From Bacillota bacterium (GTDB lineage: Bacteria; Bacillota; Clostridia; Christensenellales; Aristaeellaceae): 33,278 nucleotides of DNA. Shown here piece after piece: positions 10,008-18,924 of this stretch. The translations under genes were made by a program, and so were the position numbers. The notes under the pieces are model-generated. The model was not told where the DNA came from. It was given only the letters and a program-made list of their open reading frames with translations, and ran no database searches. Numbering within the stretch: the stretch's first letter is position 1; the number at the start of each line of letters is the position of its first letter. Where the stretch lies: positions 1 through 33,278 of the forward strand of contig CAUJDI010000062.1 of the NCBI GenBank assembly GCA_963169565.1, written 5' to 3'.

Positions 10008-10190
10008 ATGAAACTGAAAATCACCCTGCTCAAGTCCCCGGTCTCCAAACTGGTCAAACAGATCCGTACCATCGAAGCGATCGGACTGAGGAAAGTCGGC
10101 CAGAGCGTCGTCAGGGAGGACAATCCCTGCGTTCGCGGCCAGATCTTCGTCGTCAAGCACATGGTCAAGGTCGAGGAAATCAACGAGTAA
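10008..10190 (+). CDS. rpmD: 50S ribosomal protein L30
   Basis: Small 50S protein of 60 residues with the family pattern: [11 protein letters not shown] near the start and then [17 protein letters not shown]. The longer frame beginning upstream is the +1 shadow of rpsE; the ATG at 10008 follows GAGGAGGAAAG and gives the standard length. Confidence 0.97.
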   Translation: MKLKITLLKSPVSKLVKQIRTIEAIGLRKVGQSVVREDNPCVRGQIFVVKHMVKVEEINE

Positions 10191-10205
10191 CAGGAGGATC
10201 CCCTC

Positions 10206-10646
10206 ATGAAATTGCATGATCTGAAACCCACGCCGGGCTCCACCAGGGCGCTCAGGCGTCTGGGCCGCGGCACAGGCAGCGGGTTGGGAAAAACCTCCGG
10301 TAAAGGCCACAAAGGCGCCAAAGCCCGCTCCGGAGGCGGCAAGGCCCCCGGTTTTGAAGGCGGCCAGATGCCTCTGTACCGCCGGATCCCCAAGAGCGGC
10401 TTCAAGAACCCCTTCCGCAAGGAATACGCGACGGTCAACATCGGCAGCCTGGAAGGATTTGAAGACGGCGCGGTCGTCAACCTCGAGGCGCTCAAAGCCG
10501 CCGGCCTTGTCAGGCAGGTGAAGGACGGCGTGAAGATCCTGGGCACAGGCGAACTGACCCGCAAGCTGACCGTCCAGGCTGTCCGTTTCTCCGGATCAGC
10601 CAGGGAAAAGATCGAGAAGGCCGGCGGGAAGGCCGAGGAGGTCTGA
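10206..10646 (+). CDS. rplO: 50S ribosomal protein L15
   Basis: L15 is a late-assembly 50S protein. The 146-residue product begins MKLHDLKPTPGSTRALRR and has the glycine/lysine-rich rRNA-binding extension with GLGKTSGKGHKGAKARSGG, then FEGGQMPLYRRIPKSGF. The start follows CAGGAGG. secY starts 2 bp after its TGA region. Confidence 0.98.
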   Translation: MKLHDLKPTPGSTRALRRLGRGTGSGLGKTSGKGHKGAKARSGGGKAPGFEGGQMPLYRRIPKSGFKNPFRKEYATVNIGSLEGFEDGAVVNLEALKAAGLVRQVKDGVKILGTGELTRKLTVQAVRFSGSAREKIEKAGGKAEEV

Positions 10647-10647
10647 G

Positions 10648-11949
10648 ATGTGGGATACGCTGCGTAACGCCTGGAAGGTAGCGGACCTGAGGAAAAAGAT
10701 CCTCTATACCTTCATGATGCTGCTGGTATTCCGGCTTGTAGGTGTCATTCCCGTCCCGGGCATCAACTCCGAGGTGGTCAGAAAGCTCTCCGAGAGCTAT
10801 GACATGCTGGGCCTGGTCAACATGATGACCGGCGGCTCCTTCGGGCAGATGACCATCATGGCCATGGGCATCACGCCCTACATCAACGCCAGCATCATCA
10901 TCCAGCTGCTCACCATTGCCATCCCGGCGCTGGAGCGCCTCCAGAAGGAAGGCGGGGAAGAGGGCAAGGAGAAGATCAACAAGATCACCCGCTACTCCAC
11001 CGTCGTCCTGGCCGCCATTCAGGCCATCGGCATCATCGCGGCCCTGAACAACCAGACGGATCCGACAACCGGGCTGCGCGTGCTTAAGGACAGCTACAAC
11101 AATTCCCTCGGCCTCCTGTCCATCGGCGTGGTCATGGCGGGCGGCACCGCGCTGGCGATGTGGATCGGAGAGCGCATCACTGCCAAGGGCATCGGCAACG
11201 GCATCTCCCTGCTGATCTTCGCCGGCATCATCAATAACCTCTTCACGGGCATCCTCACCGCCTTTACGGACGTGCTGGGCATCACGCCTTACGGCACCAC
11301 GGTCGGCGGCTTCCTGATCCTGGTGGTGACCGCGCTGGTCGTCATCACCGTCGTCACCTTCGTGGACCTGGGCGAGCGCCGCATCCCGGTGCAGTACGCC
11401 AAGCGCGTAGTGGGCCGGAAGATGTACGGCGGGCAGGCCACCCACATTCCCATGAAGGTCGTATCCGTCGGCGTGCTCCCGCTGATCTTCGCCTATTCCT
11501 TCATGGCCTTCCCCGGCACCATCATCGCGATGTTCGGAACCAGTTCCGGCGTGTACAAATGGTGGAACGCCAACATGGGCCAGGCGGCGCCGTTGAACCT
11601 GATCGTGACCGCGCTGCTGATCGTCGCCTTCACCTACTTCTACGCCTCCATTTCCTTCAACCCCCAGGACATTGCCAAGAACATCCAGCAGCAGGGCGGC
11701 AACATCCCGGGCATCCGCTCGGGCCAGAACACCATCGCCTTCCTCAAGCGCATCTCCGGCAGGCTGACCCTGTTCGCGGCCCTGTTCCTGGCGGCGCTGG
11801 CCACACTCCCCACCCTGCTGTCCGTCTGGCAGAACGTACGGATCCCCTTTGCCGCATCCTCGATGCTCATCGCCGTCTCGGTCTCCCTTGAAACCGTACG
11901 GCAGATCGAAGCCCAGATGGTGATGCGCAACTACAAGGGCTTCCTGTAA
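10648..11949 (+). CDS. secY: Preprotein translocase subunit SecY
   Basis: Channel-forming subunit of the SecYEG membrane translocase, used by the secreted proteins encoded later in the window. The 433-residue product has the usual length and ten hydrophobic segments. Signatures are GVIPVPGIN near residue 33, GITPYINASIIIQLL in TM2, and FVDLGERRIPVQYAKR in a cytoplasmic loop. The start lies one base after the rplO stop, with GAGGAGG inside the rplO end, so the two are probably coupled. Confidence 0.98.
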   Translation: MWDTLRNAWKVADLRKKILYTFMMLLVFRLVGVIPVPGINSEVVRKLSESYDMLGLVNMMTGGSFGQMTIMAMGITPYINASIIIQLLTIAIPALERLQKEGGEEGKEKINKITRYSTVVLAAIQAIGIIAALNNQTDPTTGLRVLKDSYNNSLGLLSIGVVMAGGTALAMWIGERITAKGIGNGISLLIFAGIINNLFTGILTAFTDVLGITPYGTTVGGFLILVVTALVVITVVTFVDLGERRIPVQYAKRVVGRKMYGGQATHIPMKVVSVGVLPLIFAYSFMAFPGTIIAMFGTSSGVYKWWNANMGQAAPLNLIVTALLIVAFTYFYASISFNPQDIAKNIQQQGGNIPGIRSGQNTIAFLKRISGRLTLFAALFLAALATLPTLLSVWQNVRIPFAASSMLIAVSVSLETVRQIEAQMVMRNYKGFL

Positions 11950-11968
11950 GGACCCGAGGGAGACTGGT

Positions 11969-12598
11969 ATGAACCTGATTTTTCTGGGACCCCCGGGCGT
12001 GGGCAAGGGGACCCATGCCAAGCTGCTCATGGAGGAGATGAACATTCCCCAGATCTCCACCGGGGACATGCTCCGCGGCAACATCCGTGAGGGGACCGAG
12101 TTGGGGCTTGAAGCCAAGCGCTTCATCGACGCGGGCGAACTGGTGCCCGATTCAGTGGTCATCGGCATGGTCAAGTTGCGCCTTCAAGCGCCCGACTGCA
12201 GCAAGGGCTACATTCTGGACGGCTTTCCGCGTACGGTGGCGCAGGCCGAAGCGCTGAGCGGGTTCGCGAAGATCGACGCCGTCGTCAACCTGATCGCAAG
12301 CGACGCCAAGATCATGGGCCACCTGACGGGAAGGCGCGTATGTTCCCGATGCAGCAACACCTTCCACACCTCCAGACTGAAGGATGAAAAGGTCTGCCCG
12401 GACTGCGGCGGAGCGCTCATCCACCGGGATGACGACAAGCCCGAGACCATCGCCCGGCGCCTTGAGGTGTACAAGAGGCAGACAGAGCCGCTGATCGCCC
12501 ATTACCAGGAGACCGGGCTGCTCAGGAACGTGGCTGTCGAAAGCAGCCTGGAGGCCAACCATGAAGCCATCCGCGGGGCGTTGGGACTGACGGCTTGA
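11969..12598 (+). CDS. adk: Adenylate kinase, zinc-lid type
   Basis: Converts ATP and AMP to two ADP. The 209-residue product has the Walker A loop GPPGVGKGTHAK at the N-terminus (the usual Gln is His), the AMP-site motif DGFPRT, and a LID domain with CSRC...CPDC cysteine pairs that would bind zinc, as in Gram-positive enzymes. It lies between secY and map as in Firmicutes, and its TGA overlaps the TTG start of map. Confidence 0.97.
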   Translation: MNLIFLGPPGVGKGTHAKLLMEEMNIPQISTGDMLRGNIREGTELGLEAKRFIDAGELVPDSVVIGMVKLRLQAPDCSKGYILDGFPRTVAQAEALSGFAKIDAVVNLIASDAKIMGHLTGRRVCSRCSNTFHTSRLKDEKVCPDCGGALIHRDDDKPETIARRLEVYKRQTEPLIAHYQETGLLRNVAVESSLEANHEAIRGALGLTA

Positions 12599-13374
12599 TC
12601 TCCATCAAGAACCCCGCGCAGCTGGAGAAGATGCGCGCGGCGGGCCATCTGCTCCATGAGATCATGTGCAGGATCCGCGAGGTCATCCGCCCCGGGGAAA
12701 CCACCGCAGCCATCGACGCGTTTGCCGAAGAACTCATCAGGCGCAAGAACGCCGCCCCCTCCTTCCTCAACTACCGCGGCTACCCGGCTTCCATATGCGC
12801 AAGCGTGGATGACGAGGTGGTGCACGGGATCCCTTCGGACCGCCGGGTCCTGCAGGAAGGCAGCATCCTCAGCGTGGACTGCGGCCTGGTGCTCGACGGC
12901 TGGCAGGCAGACAGCGCCTTCACCGTGGGCATCGGAAAGATCAGCCCGGAGAAGGAAGAGCTCATCCGCGTGACGGAGCAGTGCTTCTTTGAGGGAGCCC
13001 GGATGGCGCGTCAGGGAGCGCGCGTGGGCGATATCGGCCACGCGGTCCAGAAGCTGGCGGAGTCCCACGGCTACGGGGTCATCCGTGACCTGACGGGCCA
13101 CGGCATCGGCCGGAACATGCACGAGGATCCTTCCGTCCCCAACTTCGGCGAGGCGGACCGCGGGGCGCGGCTGCGAGCCGGAATGACCCTGGCGGTGGAG
13201 CCGATGATCTCCCTGGGCTCCTGGCAGGTCAAGGAGATGAAGGATGGCTGGACCGTCAAGACCCTGGACGGCTCATCCTGCTCGCATTACGAGCATACCA
13301 TCGCCGTGCTCGAGGAGGGGCCGCCTGAGATCCTGACCCTGCCCGGATACGTCTGGGAGAAGACGGAGAGATGA
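12595..13374 (+). CDS. map: Methionine aminopeptidase, type I
   Basis: Removes the initiator methionine from nascent proteins. The 259-residue product starts ISIKNPAQLEKMRAAG, matching the family, which supports a TTG start overlapping the adk stop; no strong ribosome binding site is visible, so coupling to adk is likely. Metal-site regions are present: VDDEVVHG (H77), VDCGLVLDGWQADSA (two Asp), GHGIGRNMHEDP, VEPM and YEHT. It overlaps the next gene by 4 bp (ATGA). Confidence 0.96.
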   Translation: MISIKNPAQLEKMRAAGHLLHEIMCRIREVIRPGETTAAIDAFAEELIRRKNAAPSFLNYRGYPASICASVDDEVVHGIPSDRRVLQEGSILSVDCGLVLDGWQADSAFTVGIGKISPEKEELIRVTEQCFFEGARMARQGARVGDIGHAVQKLAESHGYGVIRDLTGHGIGRNMHEDPSVPNFGEADRGARLRAGMTLAVEPMISLGSWQVKEMKDGWTVKTLDGSSCSHYEHTIAVLEEGPPEILTLPGYVWEKTER

Positions 13375-13658
13375 AGCCGGAGCTGAAAAGCGGGATCGCC
13401 GTCATTTCGAAGGCGGGGCGTGACAAGGGAAGGCCTTATGTGGTACTATGTGAGTTGGACGCTGATTTTGTGATGGTCTGCGACGGGAGAAACCGCCCGA
13501 TGGACCGGCCAAAAAGAAAGCGGCGAAAGCACCTGACGCCCACAAGGCATGAAATGCCGGATTTCGCTTCCCGGCTGAACGGAAAAACACTCCGTGACCA
13601 GGAGGTCCGCAGTTTTCTTGAGCGCATGACGAACCCCACTCCGACTGACCTGGCCTGA
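13371..13658 (+). CDS. KOW-domain RNA-binding protein
   Basis: A 95-residue protein with an N-terminal KOW-like motif (VISKAGRDKGRPYVVL) followed by a basic segment RPKRKRRKHLTPT. A protein of this type commonly lies between map and infA in Firmicutes and is annotated as ribosomal-protein-L14e-like or KOW domain protein; the exact role is not established. Its ATG overlaps the map stop (ATGA). Confidence 0.85.
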   Translation: MKPELKSGIAVISKAGRDKGRPYVVLCELDADFVMVCDGRNRPMDRPKRKRRKHLTPTRHEMPDFASRLNGKTLRDQEVRSFLERMTNPTPTDLA

Positions 13659-13670
13659 AGGAGGCTGCAT

Positions 13671-13892
13671 TTGTCCAAAAGCGACGTTATTGAAATCGAA
13701 GGAAAAGTGGTGGAAGCCCTGCCCAACGCCATGTTCTCCGTTGAACTGCCCAACGGGCACAGGATCATGGCGCACATCTCAGGCAAGATGCGCATGAATT
13801 TCATCCGCATCTACCCGGGGGACAAGGTCACCATCGAACTGTCACCCTATGACCTGACCCGCGGCCGCATCACCTGGCGCAGCAAGAACTGA
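13671..13892 (+). CDS. infA: Translation initiation factor IF-1
   Basis: IF-1 binds the 30S A site during initiation. The 73-residue product is a single OB fold with the family sequence [21 protein letters not shown] and, later, [18 protein letters not shown]. The start codon is TTG, supported by GAAGGAGG 7 bp upstream and by the family N-terminus. Confidence 0.97.
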   Translation: MSKSDVIEIEGKVVEALPNAMFSVELPNGHRIMAHISGKMRMNFIRIYPGDKVTIELSPYDLTRGRITWRSKN

Positions 13893-13914
13893 GCCCAACT
13901 GAGGAGGTTATTCC

Positions 13915-14028
13915 ATGAAAGTCCGCCCTTCCGTCAAGACAATCTGTGAGAAATGCAAGATCATCAAGCGCAAAGGCCAGGTCATGGTCATCTGCGAGAA
14001 CCCCAAGCACAAGCAGAAACAGGGCTGA
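13915..14028 (+). CDS. rpmJ: 50S ribosomal protein L36, zinc form
   Basis: A 37-residue protein beginning [15 protein letters not shown] and containing the zinc ligands C11, C14, C27 and H32. ATG follows GAGGAGGTTATTCC. Gene position after infA is standard. The C-terminus has a few extra residues (KQKQG) where the family usually stops with the KQ(R)QG pattern, so it is essentially normal. Confidence 0.96.
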   Translation: MKVRPSVKTICEKCKIIKRKGQVMVICENPKHKQKQG

Positions 14029-14166
14029 GGGGATTCAATCATCATGGTCTGCCGCGCGGGCGGCTGACCGGGGGCATCCCCGGTTCCGCGGGGCTCATCA
14101 TATACCGGCCGGGCAGTCCCGGCCTTCCCCATCGACAAGCAGTAATTTTGGAGGTGTTCCCAGCAC
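14029..14166 (+). promoter_or_regulatory. Structured leader between rpmJ and rpsM
   Basis: At 138 bp this is the largest gap inside the ribosomal cluster. It contains two perfect 7-bp hairpins with 4-nt loops, ACCGGGG/CCCCGGT (14067-14084) and GGCCGGG/CCCGGCC (14107-14124), then a TTTTGGAGGTG ribosome binding site. No T run follows either hairpin, so they are not ordinary terminators. A role in alpha-operon control, for example by S4, is inference. Confidence 0.55.
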
Positions 14167-14544
14167 ATGGCACGTATTGCGGGAGTTGATCTGCCCAAGG
14201 ACAAGCGCGTTGAAATCGGCCTGACCTATATCTTCGGGATCGGTTTGACAACGAGCCAGAAGGTCCTGGCGGAAACAGAGATCAATCCGGACACCCGTGT
14301 CCGCGATTTGACCGAGAATGACATCAGCAAGCTGCGCGAGTACATCGAGCATCACATCAAGATCGAGGGCGATCTGCGCCGCGAGATATCCCTGAATATC
14401 AAGCGCCTGGTGGAGATCGGGTCCTACCGCGGCATCCGCCATCGCCGCAGCCTGCCGGTGCGCGGACAGAACACCAAGCAGAACGCGCGCACGCGCAAGG
14501 GCCCCAAGCGCCAGGTCACCGGCAAGAAGAAAGCCGCCAAGTAA
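14167..14544 (+). CDS. rpsM: 30S ribosomal protein S13
   Basis: S13 sits in the 30S head and contacts the P-site tRNA and the 50S subunit. The 125 residues begin [19 protein letters not shown] and contain [17 protein letters not shown] and [12 protein letters not shown]. Start follows GGAGGTG with spacing of about 11 bp. Confidence 0.98.
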   Translation: MARIAGVDLPKDKRVEIGLTYIFGIGLTTSQKVLAETEINPDTRVRDLTENDISKLREYIEHHIKIEGDLRREISLNIKRLVEIGSYRGIRHRRSLPVRGQNTKQNARTRKGPKRQVTGKKKAAK

Positions 14545-14584
14545 GGGCACGATTTGACGCCCTTTTCGGGCACGGAGGATTAGA

Positions 14585-14983
14585 ATGGCAAAAGCCCCAC
14601 TGAAAAAAGTAACGCGCAAGCGCAGGGAAAAGAAACTGGTTGAACGGGGTGTGGTGCACATCAGGTCTTCGTTCAACAACACCATCGTCACCATCACGGA
14701 CACCCAGGGCAACGCGGTATCCTGGGCATCCTCCGGCGGCATGGGCTTCCGCGGCAACAAGAAGTCCACGCCTTTTGCCGCGCAGATGGCCGCGGAGACG
14801 GCTGCCAAGGCGGCAGCTGAGTTTGGGATGCGCACGGTGGACGTGCTGGTCAAGGGTCCGGGTTCCGGACGCGAAGCCGCCATCCGCAGCCTCCAGACGG
14901 CGGGCCTTGAGGTCACGATGATCAAGGACGTGACCCCCATCCCGCACAACGGATGCCGCCCCCCCAAGCGCAGAAGAGTGTAA
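14585..14983 (+). CDS. rpsK: 30S ribosomal protein S11
   Basis: S11 forms part of the mRNA exit region of the platform. The 132-residue product has [33 protein letters not shown], and ends [16 protein letters not shown], all family signatures. It starts 40 bp after rpsM behind a CGGAGG site. Confidence 0.98.
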   Translation: MAKAPLKKVTRKRREKKLVERGVVHIRSSFNNTIVTITDTQGNAVSWASSGGMGFRGNKKSTPFAAQMAAETAAKAAAEFGMRTVDVLVKGPGSGREAAIRSLQTAGLEVTMIKDVTPIPHNGCRPPKRRRV

Positions 14984-14997
14984 AAGGAGTAATTTAG

Positions 14998-15624
14998 ATG
15001 GCAAGGAATACCGGCTCTGTATGCCGCATGTGCCGTCGCGAGGGCACCAAGCTCTTCCTGAAGGGCGAGAAGTGCTTTTCACAGAAGTGCGCCCTGGCAA
15101 AGCGCCCGACCCCTCCCGGCCAGCACGGCCAGGCGAGGCAGAGAAAGATGAGCGAATACGGCTCCCAGCTTCGAGAGAAGCAGAAGGCCCGCCGCGCCTA
15201 TGGCATGATGGAGACCCAGTTCCATCTCACGTATGAGAATGCGCTGAAGATGAAGGGCGTCACCGGCGAGAACCTTCTCCAGCTGCTGGAGCGCAGGCTG
15301 GACAACGTCGTGTACCGCACCGGCCTGGCCGCCTCCCGCGCGCAGGCCCGCCAGCTGGTCAATCACGGACATCTGCTCGTCAACGGCGAGAAGGTGGACA
15401 TCCCCTCCTACACCGTGAAAAAGGGCGACGTGATCACCGTGCATGCCAGCAGCAGGGATCTGCCGCTGTTCAAGGCGGCGCGTGAAGGCAGTGCCCGCAT
15501 CCTGCCCAAATGGCTGACCTGCAACTTTGATGAGCTCAAAGCCACTGTCGAGAACCTGCCGGAGCGCAGCGACGTTGATTTCGCCCTGCAGGAGAACATG
15601 ATCATTGAGTTCTACTCCCGCTGA
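14998..15624 (+). CDS. rpsD: 30S ribosomal protein S4, zinc form
   Basis: S4 initiates 30S assembly and in bacteria autoregulates its operon. The 208-residue product carries an N-terminal zinc site (C9, C12, C26, C31) and the S4 RNA-binding domain [20 protein letters not shown]. In this organism rpsD remains inside the alpha operon; in Bacillus it is elsewhere. Start follows AAAGGAG. Confidence 0.98.
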   Translation: MARNTGSVCRMCRREGTKLFLKGEKCFSQKCALAKRPTPPGQHGQARQRKMSEYGSQLREKQKARRAYGMMETQFHLTYENALKMKGVTGENLLQLLERRLDNVVYRTGLAASRAQARQLVNHGHLLVNGEKVDIPSYTVKKGDVITVHASSRDLPLFKAAREGSARILPKWLTCNFDELKATVENLPERSDVDFALQENMIIEFYSR

Positions 15625-15669
15625 CCTGTCCTGTTCCGACGAAGCTTATTTGAACTGGAGGGTAAGTGC

Positions 15670-16617
15670 GTGATCACAGAATCCATCACCCCGCGCATCG
15701 AGCGCGTAGAATACAGGGAAAGCGATCATTACGGCCGGTTTGAGGTCGAGCCGCTGGAGCGCGGTTTCGGCCAGACGCTGGGGAACGCCCTGCGGCGTTC
15801 GCTGCTCAGCTCCCTCCCGGGGGCCGCGGTGACCAGTGTGCAGATCCTGGGCGTCCAGCATGAGTTTTCCACCATCTCCGGCGTCAAGGAAGACGTGACC
15901 GAGATCATCCTCAACCTCAAGGAGCTGTCTGTCCGGCTGTTTTCCGATGCGTCCAAGCAGGCGGAGATCATTGCGGAAGGCCCCTGCGAGGTGACAGCCG
16001 CGGACCTCAGGGTCGACAGCGAGATCGAGGTGGTCAACCCAAGGCTCCACATCGCCACGCTGGGCGCGGGCGCCAGGCTGAACATGACGCTCACCTTCGA
16101 GCGCGGCCACGGCTACGTATCCGCCGAGCGCGGCAAGCAGTCCGTGGACACCCTGGGCGTCATCCCCATCGACGCCATTTACAGCCCCATCCGAAAGGTC
16201 AACTACCTCGTTGAGGACACCCGCGTCGGCCAGATCACCGACTATGACAAGCTGGTGCTGGAGGTTTGGACCAACGGCTCCGTCTCCCCCGAGGAGGCGA
16301 TCGGCATGGCGTCCAAGATCCTGGTCAACCAACTGGGCATCTTCACCCGCCTCACCGACCAGCCGGTCGGCGTGGTGGAGGAGGAGCTTGACCCGGGCCT
16401 GGCGGGCAAAACGGGCGAGATGACGATCGACGAGCTGGACCTGTCGGTGCGCGCATACAACTGCCTCAAGCGCGCCGGCATCAACACGGTGGCGGAACTG
16501 GTCATCAGGGACCAGGAAGACATGATGAAAGTCCGCAACCTGGGCAAGAAGATCCTGGAAGAAGTTGAGCAGAAGCTGGGCCTGATCGGCCTCTCCCTGC
16601 GCAAGACCGAAGAATAA
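15670..16617 (+). CDS. rpoA: RNA polymerase alpha subunit
   Basis: Scaffold for RNA polymerase assembly; its C-terminal domain binds UP elements and activators. The 315-residue product has the N-terminal dimerisation domain ([19 protein letters not shown]) and a C-terminal domain with [17 protein letters not shown] and [11 protein letters not shown]. The start is GTG at 15670, preceded by GGAGGG. Confidence 0.98.
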   Translation: MITESITPRIERVEYRESDHYGRFEVEPLERGFGQTLGNALRRSLLSSLPGAAVTSVQILGVQHEFSTISGVKEDVTEIILNLKELSVRLFSDASKQAEIIAEGPCEVTAADLRVDSEIEVVNPRLHIATLGAGARLNMTLTFERGHGYVSAERGKQSVDTLGVIPIDAIYSPIRKVNYLVEDTRVGQITDYDKLVLEVWTNGSVSPEEAIGMASKILVNQLGIFTRLTDQPVGVVEEELDPGLAGKTGEMTIDELDLSVRAYNCLKRAGINTVAELVIRDQEDMMKVRNLGKKILEEVEQKLGLIGLSLRKTEE

Positions 16618-16653
16618 GCAAAAGCCCCAGAGGCCTAAGGAGGAACACCGCAC

Positions 16654-17166
16654 ATGGCACAGCAACGCAAGCTTGGCCTGACAAGCGACAAGCGCAAAGC
16701 GCTCATCCGCAACCAGGTCACCGGCTTATTGTGGAACGGCCGCATCGAGACCAGCCTGGCCCGCGCAAAGGAAATCCGCCGCGTCGCCGAGAAGATGGTC
16801 ACCCTCGCCATCCGCGAGCACGACAAGACCGTCGCCGCCACCAAGGAATACCACAATGAGAAAGGCCAGATCGTCAAGATCGACGTCGTCAACGACGCCG
16901 CGAGCAAACTGCACGCGCGCCGGCTGATGATGGCCTACCTGTATGATGTCAAGGAAGGAAAAAAGGACGACGAGTCCAAATCCGAGTACCGTGAGCGCAC
17001 CCGCGACAACCGGCACCCGGTGGTTGAGAAGCTCTTCCGCGAGTACGGGCCCAAGTACCGCAAGCGCAACGAAGAGAAGAACTGCTCAGGCGGATACACC
17101 CGCATCTACAGGCTTGGGCCCCGCCGCGGCGATGCCTCCGAGCGCGTGCTCATCGAGATGGTCTGA
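16654..17166 (+). CDS. rplQ: 50S ribosomal protein L17 with central insertion
   Basis: L17 lies near the tunnel exit. At 170 residues it is clearly longer than the common 110-130. The N-terminal half is canonical ([20 protein letters not shown], then [14 protein letters not shown]). An insertion with the segments [14 protein letters not shown] and [18 protein letters not shown], rich in charged residues, precedes the canonical end [18 protein letters not shown]. Last gene of the ribosomal cluster. Confidence 0.96.
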   Translation: MAQQRKLGLTSDKRKALIRNQVTGLLWNGRIETSLARAKEIRRVAEKMVTLAIREHDKTVAATKEYHNEKGQIVKIDVVNDAASKLHARRLMMAYLYDVKEGKKDDESKSEYRERTRDNRHPVVEKLFREYGPKYRKRNEEKNCSGGYTRIYRLGPRRGDASERVLIEMV

Positions 17167-17175
17167 CACAGCCGC

Positions 17176-17217
17176 ATCCGGCTTGATCCGACGCCTTCCG
17201 GCGCCGGATTTTATTTT
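17176..17217 (+). terminator. Terminator after rplQ
   Basis: ATCCGGC and GCCGGAT arms enclose a second small hairpin (CGCC/GGCG), followed by TTTTATTTT. It lies 10 bp after the rplQ stop and closes the ribosomal cluster. Confidence 0.85.
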
Positions 17218-17275
17218 GAATGGACAAAACACGTCGGATCCGTTGTCTGAACGATCCTTCAAACCGCGGAAGGCT

Positions 17276-17303
17276 TTGCGGAATGTAGGAAAATGTGTAT
17301 AAT
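17276..17303 (+). promoter_or_regulatory. Probable promoter of nadD-yqeK
   Basis: A perfect TATAAT (17298-17303) is preceded at 16 bp by TTGCGG (17276-17281), which is a weak -35. A start near 17310 would give a short leader of about 25 nt. Confidence 0.6.
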
Positions 17304-17333
17304 CAAACCGGAGCACAGGAAAAGGAGCAAACG

Positions 17334-18479
17334 GTGCGGCGGATCGGCATATTCAGCGGGACGTTTGACCCCGTTCATATCGGCCACCTGGAGATGGCAC
17401 AGGCATGCCTGGATGTGATGGGGCTTGACAAGGTCCTGCTGATGCCATATGGAAAGCCGCTTGCGCGCGAGCCGGAGGCGTCGCCCCAGCACAGGCTTGA
17501 GATGCTGAAGCTGGCCGTCAGCGACAGAGATGGCCTTGAAGCCTGTGGTGAGGACATCCAGAAGACACCGCGCTACGCGGTGGACACGGTCCGCGCCGTA
17601 GGAAAGCTGTATCCTGGAGCAGAGCTGGTGTACATCATCGGCGCGGACAAGCCGGCGGACATCCCCACGTGGCGGGAGGCCGGCGCCCTGTTCGGCCTGT
17701 GCGATTTCATCGTGTGCCCGCGGGCCGGGTATGACGCGGCAAGCCTGCGGGACTTCCTCATCGGGCACGGCGCGAGGGCCTCCCTGCTCCCCTGTGCGGT
17801 CCGCACGATGTCCTCCGGACAGATCCGCGCGAAGCTGCGGCTGCTGGATGACGCCGAGGGCATGCTGCCGCCGGAGGTCTGCGAGTACATTGCGGCCAAC
17901 GGGCTGTATCAGCCGGATTACGGACACATGGTCCGTCAGGCCGTCAGCGGGAGCCGCTTCGTTCATTCCCTGGGCGTGCGCCAATGCGGCGCGCATCTGG
18001 CCCGGCTTCATGGGGCGCCGATCCAGAAAGCGGGCGTGGCGGGCATCCTGCATGATTGCGCCAAATGCATGGAACTGCCAAGGCTCCAGGCCATCGCGCG
18101 GCGTGCGGCCCTTGTGCGCGACCCCCAGACGCTCTCCAGCAACGCCTTGCTGCACGGGCCTGTGGGCGCGGAGATCGCCAGGCTGCGCTATCACGTCGGG
18201 GATACGCACATCCTGAACGCCATTCGTTATCACACCACCGGGCGCGCCGGGATGGACCCGTTGGAAATGGTGATTTTCGTGGCGGACGCGGTCGAACCCT
18301 CCCGGAAATACCCCGGGGTGGACCTTGTGCGCGGGCAGGCGGAAGAGGATCTGCAGCTGGCCGCCCTCTCCTCCCTGACAAAGACCCGTGAATTTATCAG
18401 GGCAAAAGGCATCGCCGAGAGCCCGCTCAGCCGGCAGGCCATCGATCAGCTGAGCCGCGATGCCGTCAGGTTTCATTGA
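17334..18479 (+). CDS. Fused nicotinate-nucleotide adenylyltransferase (NadD) and YqeK-type HD hydrolase
   Basis: The 381-residue product joins two enzymes. Residues 1 to about 195 are NadD, which adenylates nicotinate mononucleotide in NAD synthesis: GTFDPVHIGH at 9-18 is the nucleotidyl-transferase motif and SSGQIR at 160-165 matches the second conserved motif. Residues about 205-381 are an HD-domain protein of the YqeK type (H211, HDCAK at 240-244); in other Firmicutes YqeK is a separate gene next to nadD and hydrolyses Ap4A. The frame is open to 17295, but GTG at 17334 follows AAAGGAGC and gives the family start. Confidence 0.93.
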   Translation: MRRIGIFSGTFDPVHIGHLEMAQACLDVMGLDKVLLMPYGKPLAREPEASPQHRLEMLKLAVSDRDGLEACGEDIQKTPRYAVDTVRAVGKLYPGAELVYIIGADKPADIPTWREAGALFGLCDFIVCPRAGYDAASLRDFLIGHGARASLLPCAVRTMSSGQIRAKLRLLDDAEGMLPPEVCEYIAANGLYQPDYGHMVRQAVSGSRFVHSLGVRQCGAHLARLHGAPIQKAGVAGILHDCAKCMELPRLQAIARRAALVRDPQTLSSNALLHGPVGAEIARLRYHVGDTHILNAIRYHTTGRAGMDPLEMVIFVADAVEPSRKYPGVDLVRGQAEEDLQLAALSSLTKTREFIRAKGIAESPLSRQAIDQLSRDAVRFH

Positions 18480-18552
18480 GTCAGACCGGGAACGGGGATC
18501 ATGACGCGCAGCGTCAGCCCCGAAAATAAAACAAAAAGAAAGGAGAAATGAT

Positions 18553-18924
18553 ATGTCCGAGGAAAACCTGGCCCTGAAAATTTCCAGGCTGCTGTATGAC
18601 AAGAAAGCGGAGGACATCCTTGCCCTTCGCGTTTCGCAGCTGACGGCGCTGACGGATTACCTTGTGCTGTGCACCGGGCACACCGTGATCCAGGTCAAGG
18701 CGCTGACGGAGCATGTGGAAGAGCAGCTGTCCCAAAAGGGAGTGAATCCCAGGAGGGTGGAAGGCAGAGCCGAAGGGTCCTGGGTCGTGATGGATTATCT
18801 GAACGTGATCGTACATATCTTTACCCCGGAGGCCCGGGGCTATTACCGCCTGGAGCGCCTGTGGGACGATGGGCAGAACCGCATGGATCTGCCGTTTGTG
18901 AAGGAAACGGAAAGTCTGAACTGA
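18553..18924 (+). CDS. rsfS: Ribosome silencing factor RsfS
   Basis: Binds L14 and blocks subunit joining when nutrients are scarce. The 123-residue product has the family regions KKAEDILALRVSQLTALTDY, GSWVVMDYLNVIVHIF and YYRLERLWDD. The nadD-yqeK-rsfS order is standard in Firmicutes. An AAAGGAG site lies upstream; the gap from nadD-yqeK is 73 bp and contains only a 5-bp hairpin (GACGC/GCGTC). Its stop overlaps the next start by one base. Confidence 0.97.
   Translation: MSEENLALKISRLLYDKKAEDILALRVSQLTALTDYLVLCTGHTVIQVKALTEHVEEQLSQKGVNPRRVEGRAEGSWVVMDYLNVIVHIFTPEARGYYRLERLWDDGQNRMDLPFVKETESLN

Noticed and set aside
10510-12174. A 554-codon open frame antisense to secY and adk, and similar ones antisense to the coiled-coil gene (19322-21055) and to rplW-rplB (3089-4273)
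   Set aside because: Same reason; they oppose conserved genes, and their low-complexity sequences are mirror images of those genes.
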